A DNA stretch of 40,769 nucleotides from Variovorax sp. WDL1 (GTDB taxonomy: Bacteria > Pseudomonadota > Gammaproteobacteria > Burkholderiales > Burkholderiaceae_C). Numbering within the stretch: position 1 is the first letter of the stretch; each line of letters opens with the position of its first letter. The position numbers were made by a program, and so were the translations under genes. Under the pieces are notes generated by a model that did not search any database, was not told the DNA's origin, and was given only the letters and a program-made list of their open reading frames with translations. Below are positions 32,451 through 39,772 of this stretch, piece after piece. The stretch spans positions 1 to 40,769 of the forward strand of contig NZ_LMTS01000004.1 in assembly GCF_001541225.1 (NCBI RefSeq), in the 5' to 3' direction.

Positions 32451-33947
32451 ATGATCTACTTCGGCGACATCCACAATCACAACGCCCACGGCTACGGCAA
32501 AGGCACCATCGAGCGCAGCATCGATATCGCGCGGGAGCATCTGGACTTCTTCGCCTTCACCGGCCACTCGAGCTGGCACGACCTCACCGCCATCGAGAAC
32601 GGCCGCGAGCGGCACTTCATCGACGGGTTCCGCCGGCTGAAGGAGACCTGGCCGCGCGTGCAGGAACGCATCGCGCAGGCCAATGCCCCGGGTCGCTTCG
32701 TGTCCTTCCTCGGCTTCGAGTGGCACTCGAACATGTACGGCGACCAGTGCGTGATCTTTCCCGGCGACCACCGACCCATCAAGTACACCTCGAGCCTGCA
32801 GGGCCTGCGCGAGTTCTGCCTCGACGAGCGCGCGCTCATGATTCCGCATCACCTGGGCTATCCCCGGGGGCGGCGCGGCGTCAACTGGGACGTCTTCGAT
32901 CCGGCCTGTACGCCGGTGGTCGAGATCTTCTCCTTCCACGGCCTGTCCGAGCACGATCGCGGGCCGCACCCGATGGTGCGCGGCTCCCCTGGCGGGCGGC
33001 AGACGCAGAACACCGTGCGCGCTGCGCTCAACGCCGGCTTGCGATTCGGCTTCGTCGCCTCGACGGACAACCATGCGGGCTTCCCTGGCGCCTGGGGTGA
33101 GGGCTTGCTGGCCGTGCACGCGGATGCGCTGTCGCGTGAGCACGTGCTGGACGCGGTGCGGTCGCGCCGCACCTATGCCTTGACCGGCGACCGCATTCGC
33201 CTGGATTGCAGTCTCAACGGCGCGCCGATGGGCGCGATGGTCGCTCCAGCGCGGGAGTACCGGCTGCAGGCCGACATCGAAGCGGCGGACGAGATCGATG
33301 TCGTCGAACTCGTGGTCGACGGCGAAGTCCTCGAGCGCTTCTGGCCGCGCAAGCCGGCGCACAACGCCGCGCTGGAAAGTGGCGAACCGCTGTTGGTGCG
33401 GTACGAGTGGGGTTGGGGGCCCTGGGGGGAACTCAGCCTCGACAGAATCGCCGATTGGCAGCAGCGGATCGGCATCGAGGGAGGACGCCTGCTGCGCGTC
33501 GACAAGTGCCTGGGTGGGGGTCCCTATGACGAGGACCGCAGGCACCGCATCGCCCAGGACGGCGACTGCGTCGACATCCGCTCCTACACCTCGCGCCGCA
33601 ACGCCTTCGCCGACGTCGCGACGCATGCCGTCGTCTTGCAGATCCAGGGCGATGCGGCCACCGAGTTGACGATCGAAACGCAGCGCCCTGCCAGGCTCTC
33701 CCATCGTGTGCGCCTGCGGGAACTGCTGTCGGGCTCTGCCAACTTCCACGTGGGCGCCTACGGCACCGAAAGCTTCCAGTTCCACCGGGCCGTCGTGCCT
33801 TCGGACTGCCGGATGGCGATCGACCTCGCGATCCCGGCGAGCGCATTGGCAAGCTACGCCTACCTGCGGGTCCGGCAGCTCAACGGGCAGCTCGCCTGGG
33901 CCAGCCCCTTCTTCGTCGCCGCCCGACCCGCGCGACGCGCGAGCTGA
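32451..33947 (+). CDS. PHP-fold/DUF3604-like metal-dependent hydrolase
   Basis: This 498-residue cytosolic protein shows PHP-type metal-binding motifs in the first half: GDIHNHN (H8, H10), FTGHSSWHD (H39, H43), MIPHHLGYP and STDNHAGFPG. The C-terminal half is beta-rich. This matches the DUF3604 group of PHP-like proteins, whose substrates are mostly unknown. There is no signal peptide. The gene starts 7 bases after the TTT binding protein, so it is part of a two-gene unit and may process the imported compound. Confidence 0.85.
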   Translation: MIYFGDIHNHNAHGYGKGTIERSIDIAREHLDFFAFTGHSSWHDLTAIENGRERHFIDGFRRLKETWPRVQERIAQANAPGRFVSFLGFEWHSNMYGDQCVIFPGDHRPIKYTSSLQGLREFCLDERALMIPHHLGYPRGRRGVNWDVFDPACTPVVEIFSFHGLSEHDRGPHPMVRGSPGGRQTQNTVRAALNAGLRFGFVASTDNHAGFPGAWGEGLLAVHADALSREHVLDAVRSRRTYALTGDRIRLDCSLNGAPMGAMVAPAREYRLQADIEAADEIDVVELVVDGEVLERFWPRKPAHNAALESGEPLLVRYEWGWGPWGELSLDRIADWQQRIGIEGGRLLRVDKCLGGGPYDEDRRHRIAQDGDCVDIRSYTSRRNAFADVATHAVVLQIQGDAATELTIETQRPARLSHRVRLRELLSGSANFHVGAYGTESFQFHRAVVPSDCRMAIDLAIPASALASYAYLRVRQLNGQLAWASPFFVAARPARRAS

Positions 33948-34028
33948 GCGTGCTCAACTCCTTGCCTTGCCGACCAGGCGCAGGCCCGGTCGAACTTCGC
34001 GGCGATGCGGGTGAAGCAGGTGACACGC

Positions 34029-34667
34029 CTATCGGACGACCGCCGGCCATTCCCACGGTCGCCTGGCCTTGGCGGATTGCTGGAAAACGCTGATCTGGTC
34101 GGCTCGCCTGAGCGTGACCGCAACCTCGTCTTCGCCGCGCAGGAGCATGGTTTGCCGGAAGGACGGGAGTGCAAAAAGATACTCGCTCCCGTCCGGCGCG
34201 ACCAGAGCCGATCGCTCGACGTCGAGCAGAAAATCCGCGCCGCTTGCGGCGAGCGCACCCAGGTGTTGCACGGTCTCGAAGTCGAGCACGAGCGCAAGCA
34301 TGTGGTTTCGAAAGCAGTTGTCCTGGAAGATCTGGCCAAAACTCGGCGCGATGACGCAGCGGATGCCAAAGGCCTTCAGCATCGTCGCAGCGGTTTCTCT
34401 GGAACTCCCGCATGCGAAATTGGGCCCTGCCAGCAGGAATCTCGCTTGTCTGAACGGGGCCTGGTTCAGCACGAACTCCGGCTGGTCCGCGCCGGTGCCG
34501 TCATAGCGCCACGGCCCGAAGAGTCGTTGTGCAAGCTCGGCATCGCTGCGAATCCCGGCCGGTTGCATGCCATCCGGCGCGCGCACCAGAGGCGCGATGA
34601 TGTCGGTGTTGATGTTCGGCGACAGCATGGCTGCGGCCGGGCCGCGCAGCTCGACCAGTGCGCTCAT
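34029..34667 (-). CDS. 3-isopropylmalate dehydratase small-subunit-like protein (LeuD type)
   Basis: This 212-residue swivelling-domain subunit has PNINTDIIAP near the N-terminus, the substrate-binding NFACGSSRE (~83-91) and GIRCVIAPSFGQIFQDNCFRN. Length is normal for LeuD. The ATG at 34667 overlaps the leuC-like stop by 4 bases (ATGA), fixing the start. The paired subunits act together as a hydro-lyase that isomerises a hydroxy acid such as isopropylmalate, citramalate or a homologue. Gene context (TTT protein, regulators, no leuB/leuA) suggests a catabolic paralogue, not leucine synthesis. Confidence 0.9.
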   Translation of the reverse strand: MSALVELRGPAAAMLSPNINTDIIAPLVRAPDGMQPAGIRSDAELAQRLFGPWRYDGTGADQPEFVLNQAPFRQARFLLAGPNFACGSSRETAATMLKAFGIRCVIAPSFGQIFQDNCFRNHMLALVLDFETVQHLGALAASGADFLLDVERSALVAPDGSEYLFALPSFRQTMLLRGEDEVAVTLRRADQISVFQQSAKARRPWEWPAVVR

Positions 34668-36079
34668 CGCAAACTCTCCGACGGCAATTTGCGCGGGTCC
34701 GCGATGGCGCCGGCGCAGGCGGAGGCTGCTGCAAGCGCGGGGCCCGCGATGTGCGTGCGGCTGCCCGGTCCCTGACGGCCGGCGAAGTTGCGGTTCGCGG
34801 TGGAAACGGCCCGCTCGCCGGGAGCGATGACGTCGCCATTGGCGCCCAGGCACATGGAGCAGCCTGGCGTGCGCCAGTCGAAGCCTGCATCGATGAAAAC
34901 CCGGTGCAGCCCTTCGGCCTCGGCATCGCGCCTGACCTGCTCCGAGCCCGGTACGACCCAAGCCTGGACATGTGCCGCGACGTGCCGCCCGCGGAGCACG
35001 GCGGCGGCGTCGCGAAGATCCGGCAGGCGGCTGTTGGTGCAGGAGCCGATGAAGACCCGGTCGATCGGCAGGCCCTCGATCGCTTGCCCGGGCCGCAGGC
35101 CCATGTAGTGCAGCGACGCTTCCATGGACGCGCGACGTCCGGCATCCCTTTCGCAGGCAGGGTCAGGCACGCAGCCATCGATGGGCAGCACCATGTCGAG
35201 GCTGTTGCCCCACGTCACCTGGGGCGAGAGCTCGCTTGCGTCGATTGCAACCTCCCTGTCGAAGCGCGCGCCGGCGTCCGTGGGCAGGGTCCCCCAGTCC
35301 GCGACCGCGGCATCCCACATTGCGCCACGAGGCGCATGCGGGCGGCCTGCGAGCCATTCGCAGGTGGTGTCATCGGGCGCGATCATGCCGAAGCGCGCAC
35401 CCCATTCGACCGACATGTTGCACAGCGTGAAGCGCGCCTCCATGGACAGCCCGCGAATGGCGCTGCCCGAGTACTCGACCGCGAAGCCATTGCCGGCGTC
35501 CACGCCCAGCGTCGCGATCAGATGAAGGATGAGGTCCTTGCCACCCACGCCGTCCGGCAATGTGCCATCGATGCTCACGCGCTGCGTGCGCGGCTTTCGC
35601 TGCACGGAGGTCTGGGTCGCGAGGATGTGCACCAGCTCGCCCTGGCCCACCCCCCACGCGAGCGCCCCAAGCGCTCCGTGCGTGCAGGTGTGGCTGTCGC
35701 CGATCGCGACCGTCAGCCCCGGCAAGGCGATGCCGAGTTCAGGCGTGATCACGTGCACGATGCCATGTCCGATGCTCCCGATGTCGAACAGGCGGATGCC
35801 GAACTTCCGCGTGGCCGCGCGCAATGCCACGACGTGGGGATTGTTCGACTGTCGAGGATCCGGATCGCGTGGATCGGAGGAAATCGAATGATCGGCAGTG
35901 GCGAAGGTGAGCTCAGGATTGCGCACCGCCAGGTTGCGCTGGGCGAGATGGGTGAACGCGTTGCCGTTGAAGTCGGGCACGACGTGGCGGTCGACGTGCA
36001 GCAGCGCAAAGCCCTCGCCGAGATCGGCGACCACATGGCGCTGCCAGACCTTGTCGAACAGGGTGGCTTCAGTTGACAC
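34664..36079 (-). CDS. Aconitase-family dehydratase large subunit (LeuC type)
   Basis: This 471-residue subunit binds a [4Fe-4S] cluster through C347 (FIGSCTNSRLPDL), C407 and C410 (GCSMCLG), the same spacing as in bacterial LeuC. Other family motifs are IGDSHTCTHGALGALAWGVG and the C-terminal NRNFAGRQG. It catalyses dehydration and rehydration of a hydroxy di- or tricarboxylate with the LeuD-type partner. It overlaps the upstream TTT gene by 11 bases and the downstream leuD-like gene by 4, giving a tight three-gene operon. The substrate may be the compound bound by the TTT protein; this is inference. Confidence 0.93.
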   Translation of the reverse strand: MSTEATLFDKVWQRHVVADLGEGFALLHVDRHVVPDFNGNAFTHLAQRNLAVRNPELTFATADHSISSDPRDPDPRQSNNPHVVALRAATRKFGIRLFDIGSIGHGIVHVITPELGIALPGLTVAIGDSHTCTHGALGALAWGVGQGELVHILATQTSVQRKPRTQRVSIDGTLPDGVGGKDLILHLIATLGVDAGNGFAVEYSGSAIRGLSMEARFTLCNMSVEWGARFGMIAPDDTTCEWLAGRPHAPRGAMWDAAVADWGTLPTDAGARFDREVAIDASELSPQVTWGNSLDMVLPIDGCVPDPACERDAGRRASMEASLHYMGLRPGQAIEGLPIDRVFIGSCTNSRLPDLRDAAAVLRGRHVAAHVQAWVVPGSEQVRRDAEAEGLHRVFIDAGFDWRTPGCSMCLGANGDVIAPGERAVSTANRNFAGRQGPGSRTHIAGPALAAASACAGAIADPRKLPSESLR

Positions 36080-37103
36080 GGGCGCCGGACTCCTTCACGG
36101 CACGCTTCCAGTGCTCGACATCGCGTCGTATCACTTGCGCGAACTCCGGGGCCGACGATGCCACCACGGACATCGCCTGCTGAGCGAGTTGCTGGCGAAT
36201 CTCGGGCAATGCGAGCACCTTCACGACGTCGGCGTTGATCTGGTCGAGCAGGTCGGGCGCCATGCGGCCGGGGGCGATCAGGCCGAACACGCTGTCGTAG
36301 CCGGTGCCCTTGACGGTCTCCTCGAGCACGGGGAATTCCGGATAGAGCTGGTTGCGCTGAAAGTCCGTGAGGCCGAGCACCTTGAGCTTGCCTGCCTTCA
36401 CGTGCGGCAGCGCCGATTCAAGCACCACGAAGCCTGCGGGAATCCGCCCCGGCAGCAGTTCGCGATAGGCCGCGTTGCTGCCGGAGAAGGGCACATGGAC
36501 CATGTCGAAGCCCCTGCGCACTTTCAGGAGCTCGCCGGTGATATGGCCCCCGGTGCCGACACCCAGCGACGCATACGACAGCGCGCCCGGGCTCGCCTTC
36601 GCCTGTGCGATGAGACCTTCGAGGTCGTGCGCAGGGAAAGATGGATGCGCGACCAGCGCGCCCGTGATATTGCCGATCTGGGTGACCGGCGAAATGTCCT
36701 TGAAGGTGTCGTATGGCAGGTCGTTGCGCAGGCTCGGATTGATCGTCAACGCGCTGATCGCCACGCCGAGTGTGTAGCCGTCGGGCGGAGACTGGACTAC
36801 CGCCTGTGTCCCGATGATCGTGCCGCCGCCGGGCTTGTTGTCCACCACCACCGGCTGGTTCCAGAGCTGCGAGAGCTTGAGCGCGATCGGGCGAACGATC
36901 GCATCGGTGGCACCGCCGGCCAGCAAGGGCGAGATCAGGCGCACGGTGCGAGTGGGCCGGAACGCGGGCGCTTGCTCGCCTTGCGCCAGGGACGGGGTTT
37001 GCCAGGAGGCGGAAGCGGCTGCGGTGGCCAGGAGCCAAGCGCGCCTGGTCATGCGCCCGTTCGGCCGTGGCCGCGCCGAGGCAGGTGAATCGTGTTCGTG
37101 CAT
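36069..37103 (-). CDS. TTT (Bug/TctC) family periplasmic binding protein
   Basis: This 344-residue solute-binding protein has a twin-arginine-like signal (MTRRAWLLATAAASASW, cleavage near SLA|QGEQAP). It carries the signature LISPLLAGGATDAIVRPIAL followed by KPGGGTIIGTQAVVQSPPDGY. A GGAG site upstream of 37103 favours that start, although MTRRAW at 37052 would give a more usual signal length. It is the first gene of an operon with the LeuC/LeuD-type dehydratase and is divergent from a HutC-type GntR regulator, with a perfect inverted repeat between them. Confidence 0.92.
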   Translation of the reverse strand: MHEHDSPASARPRPNGRMTRRAWLLATAAASASWQTPSLAQGEQAPAFRPTRTVRLISPLLAGGATDAIVRPIALKLSQLWNQPVVVDNKPGGGTIIGTQAVVQSPPDGYTLGVAISALTINPSLRNDLPYDTFKDISPVTQIGNITGALVAHPSFPAHDLEGLIAQAKASPGALSYASLGVGTGGHITGELLKVRRGFDMVHVPFSGSNAAYRELLPGRIPAGFVVLESALPHVKAGKLKVLGLTDFQRNQLYPEFPVLEETVKGTGYDSVFGLIAPGRMAPDLLDQINADVVKVLALPEIRQQLAQQAMSVVASSAPEFAQVIRRDVEHWKRAVKESGARVN

Positions 37104-37125
37104 CTGTCTACTCCGTCAGTCTCAA

Positions 37126-37145
37126 TTGTATTGATGTTAATACAA
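37126..37145. promoter_or_regulatory. Inverted-repeat operator between TTT operon and GntR gene
   Basis: TTGTATT (37126-37132), a 6-base spacer and AATACAA (37139-37145) are perfect inverted arms. The site lies 23 bases upstream of each start codon, in the 65-base divergent gap, where a repressor would cover both promoters. Similar TTGTA..TACAA arms are common in GntR operators. Confidence 0.65.
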
Positions 37146-37168
37146 ATGACGCTGATAGCATCCGTCAC

Positions 37169-37924
37169 ATGCAGCCTGCCGATTCGCTCCCCGGAGCGCC
37201 GCTCCATTTCCAGATATCGACACTCATCAAGGACGGCATCGCCAGCGGCCGCTATCACCCAGGCGATCAGTTGCCGACCGAGGAGGCGCTCGGCGCGGCC
37301 CACGGCGTTTCACGGGTGACCGTGAGGCGGGCTCTCAAGTCCCTGGAGCTGCAGGGACTCATCGAGCGAAAGGCGGGGCGCGGCACCTTCGTCTCGGCAA
37401 AGGCCTCGGTGCTGAACCTTCCAGCACCCATCGCGCCCTACCTCGAAAGGGTGGCCGAGCGCCGCGCGCTGAGCAGGCCCGTGGTGAAGGAGTTCGACTT
37501 CGTGGCGGCCCCACCCGATGTGCGCAGCGGATTGCAGCTTCCCGATGGGGCCATGACGCTGCGAGTGGTTCGGCTGCGCCTCGTCGGACGCCTGCCCATC
37601 GTGCACACCACGCTGTACCTGCCCGAGGCGCTCGGGCGCCGGTACAAGCGCAGCGACTTCGGCCAGTCGGCCCTGTCGGAGCTGCTCGCCCGCGAAGGAC
37701 ATGTCTATTCGAAGATCGACATGGTCACGCGCGCCCGGCTTGCCACGCCGCTCATCGCCCGGCTGCTGCACGTCGAGGTAGGGGCCGCGCTCGTCGATGT
37801 GCATCGGATCGGCTACGACGCAACAGGCCGGCCGATCGAGTACCAGCAACTGCAGGGGCCGCCGGATCGATTCGAAACGCACGTGGTTCTCACGCAACCG
37901 CACACGGAGGCGGGCGGTACGTGA
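37169..37924 (+). CDS. GntR/HutC-family regulator with UTRA domain
   Basis: This 251-residue regulator has a winged helix-turn-helix (~12-78: DQLPTEEALGAAHGVSRVTV, RRALKSLELQGLI, GRGTFV) and a C-terminal UTRA effector-binding domain (~95-245, with RPIEYQQLQGPPDRFE). The start MQPADSLPG at 37169 is preferred. The in-frame extension upstream would run through the operator and promoter. It probably represses the divergent TTT-dehydratase operon and itself. An IclR gene follows 47 bases later on the same strand. Confidence 0.93.
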   Translation: MQPADSLPGAPLHFQISTLIKDGIASGRYHPGDQLPTEEALGAAHGVSRVTVRRALKSLELQGLIERKAGRGTFVSAKASVLNLPAPIAPYLERVAERRALSRPVVKEFDFVAAPPDVRSGLQLPDGAMTLRVVRLRLVGRLPIVHTTLYLPEALGRRYKRSDFGQSALSELLAREGHVYSKIDMVTRARLATPLIARLLHVEVGAALVDVHRIGYDATGRPIEYQQLQGPPDRFETHVVLTQPHTEAGGT

Positions 37925-37971
37925 GCCGTCGCGGATCGCAACCGACGGAATCGCCCTAGACTGAAGCCCGC

Positions 37972-38769
37972 ATGAACAACACCTTGCTCAAGGGCCTTGC
38001 CGTCCTCGAACTTCTTTCGCGCAGCCGCCAGGCGCTCGGGTTGACGCAGATCGGCAAGGAACTGCAGATGTCGAAGAGCAATGTGCATCGACTGATGCAG
38101 GCGCTCGTGGAAACGCGCTTCGTGCTGCGTGACGAGGAAACCGGCGCCTACACGCCTTCGATCAAGCTCTGGGAGCTCGGATCCGCGGTGCTCGGCAAGC
38201 TGGACCTGCGCCGCCATGCGGAGCGCCAGATGGAAAGCCTCATGGAGTTCGCCGGCGAGAGCGTGCACCTGTCGGTGCTCGATGGCATGGAGGTGGTGTA
38301 CGTCCACAAGGTCGACAGCGAACGTCCGGTACGCGCCTATACGCAGATCGGTGGCCGTGTGCCCGCCTATTGCGTCGCAACCGGCAAGGTGCAGCTCGCG
38401 TTCGGGCGCGAACACGTGCTCGAATCCGCGTGCGCGGCCCTCAAGCGCCACACCGACGCCACGATCACCGACCGCGAAGAATTCCTCAAGGACATGCGCA
38501 AGGTCCGTCAGCGCGGCTATGCCGTCAACCGCGGGGAGTGGCGCGAAGGCGTCCATGGCATCGCGGCGCCCATCATGGATGCACGCGGTTTCGTGATCGC
38601 CGCCGTGGGCATCTCAGGGCCGGCTGAGCGATTTCGCAAGGCGGTGGTGCCAGGTTGGGCCGATGCGGTGATCGCGACCGCGGCAGACATCTCCGACGCG
38701 CTCGCCGGCGAGCGTTCGCCCGCCGCGTTGAATCGGCTGCGCTTCGGAAGCACCCACGCGCCCCCGTGA
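37972..38769 (+). CDS. IclR-family transcription regulator
   Basis: This 265-residue regulator has an N-terminal helix-turn-helix (~5-65, with LGLTQIGKELQMSKSNVHRLMQ, 22 residues of which the core KELQMSKSNVHRL is diagnostic) and the IclR effector domain (~75-250: GESVHLSVLDGMEVVYVHKV, RVPAYCVATGKVQLAFG, and WREGVHGIAAPIMD). All parts are intact. It follows the HutC-type gene after 47 bases and ends 6 bases before the convergent LysR gene. Its targets are not shown by position. The upstream gap contains CCTAGACTG, also present in the TauD promoter. Confidence 0.93.
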   Translation: MNNTLLKGLAVLELLSRSRQALGLTQIGKELQMSKSNVHRLMQALVETRFVLRDEETGAYTPSIKLWELGSAVLGKLDLRRHAERQMESLMEFAGESVHLSVLDGMEVVYVHKVDSERPVRAYTQIGGRVPAYCVATGKVQLAFGREHVLESACAALKRHTDATITDREEFLKDMRKVRQRGYAVNRGEWREGVHGIAAPIMDARGFVIAAVGISGPAERFRKAVVPGWADAVIATAADISDALAGERSPAALNRLRFGSTHAPP

Positions 38770-38775
38770 GCCATG

Positions 38776-39669
38776 TCAAGCGGCCGCGTGCCGCCCGCGT
38801 CGCACCGCAGTGACCGCCTCGGTCACGGCCGAGACGAACGCCGTCGGTCTTTGCGCGAACGCCAACAGCGTGAGCTCCACGCCCGGCATCGCGGGGTTCG
38901 CACTCAGGATCTCCAGCTTGCCCAGGGACACCTCGGTGCCGTAGTAGTCGCAAGGCAGCAGTCCCACGCCCTCCCCCTGTGATACCAGGCGCGCGATGAC
39001 TTCCATGCTGTTGCAGGTGATCGCCGGCTGGAAGCGCACGCCGCCGGCCTTGAACCACGCCTTCATCGCCGCGTGGTGGAAGGACTCCTGCGAAAAGGCG
39101 ATCACCGGGTAGGCTGCCAGGTCCGCTGGCGTGATTGCGCTGCGCGCTGCGCCGAGCGAGGGGCTCGCCATCCACGCAAAGCGTTCCTCGCCGACCGGCT
39201 CGCATCGCAACTCGTCGTCGTCCGGACGGCCCGCAATGATCGCCACGTCGAGCTCGGCGCCGCGCAGCTTCTGCGCGAGCACCTTGGAAAGCGCCACCTC
39301 CACCTGAAGTTGCAGCGCCGGATGCCGGGTGCGCAGTTCACGTACCAGCGCCGGCAGCCAGGTGCCTGCCACGACGCCAACGACGCCGAGCCGCAGCGTG
39401 CCGGTGAGCGACGCGCGATCGGAAATGCGCTCGCGCAGCTGTTCCAGTGCGCCCACCACCTGCCGCGACATGGCGAACAGCTCGCGGCCCTTGGCCGTCA
39501 GCTGCGCCCTGTGCGTGCTGCGGTCGAACAGCGCGACGCCGAAATAGTGCTCGAGGTCTTTCACCCGCGCGGAGACCGTGGACTGCGTGGTGTGCAGCGC
39601 CTCGGCCGCCGCCGCGAAGCTGCCCTTCTCCACGACCTGAAGGAAGGTTTCGAGTTGCTTGACGTTCAT
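38776..39669 (-). CDS. LysR-family transcription regulator
   Basis: This 297-residue LysR regulator has a winged helix-turn-helix (~1-60, MNVKQLETFLQVVEKGSFAA, then ALHTTQSTVSARVKDLE) and an effector domain (TLRLGVVGVVAGTWLPALV onward). The start MNVKQLETF at 39669 matches the family; 14 upstream codons in frame are probably not used. It is divergent from the TauD/TfdA-type oxygenase at 39773, its likely target, with a palindrome in the shared gap. Confidence 0.93.
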   Translation of the reverse strand: MNVKQLETFLQVVEKGSFAAAAEALHTTQSTVSARVKDLEHYFGVALFDRSTHRAQLTAKGRELFAMSRQVVGALEQLRERISDRASLTGTLRLGVVGVVAGTWLPALVRELRTRHPALQLQVEVALSKVLAQKLRGAELDVAIIAGRPDDDELRCEPVGEERFAWMASPSLGAARSAITPADLAAYPVIAFSQESFHHAAMKAWFKAGGVRFQPAITCNSMEVIARLVSQGEGVGLLPCDYYGTEVSLGKLEILSANPAMPGVELTLLAFAQRPTAFVSAVTEAVTAVRRGRHAAA

Positions 39670-39704
39670 CGCCGGCAGCGATGGATAGCCATCGCCCGAA
39701 TTCG

Positions 39705-39734
39705 TTGGCAAGTCTAGCGGAGGCCTCCTAGACT
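39705..39734 (+). promoter_or_regulatory. Promoter of the TauD-type gene with LysR-site candidate
   Basis: TTGGCA (39705-39710) and TAGACT (39729-39734) with an 18-base spacer form a plausible sigma-70 promoter. The spacer and -10 contain TCTAG-N10-CTAGA (39713-39732), whose centre GGAGGCCTCC is itself a palindrome. This is a good candidate site for the divergent LysR regulator. Confidence 0.5.
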
Positions 39735-39772
39735 GCCTCGCATCGATTCAACACATGCATTCAGGAGACTTC

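Noticed and set aside
36069..36079. Overlap of the TTT gene with the LeuC-type gene as a sign of frameshift
   Set aside because: Both proteins are full length with intact ends, so the 11-base overlap is ordinary translational coupling.
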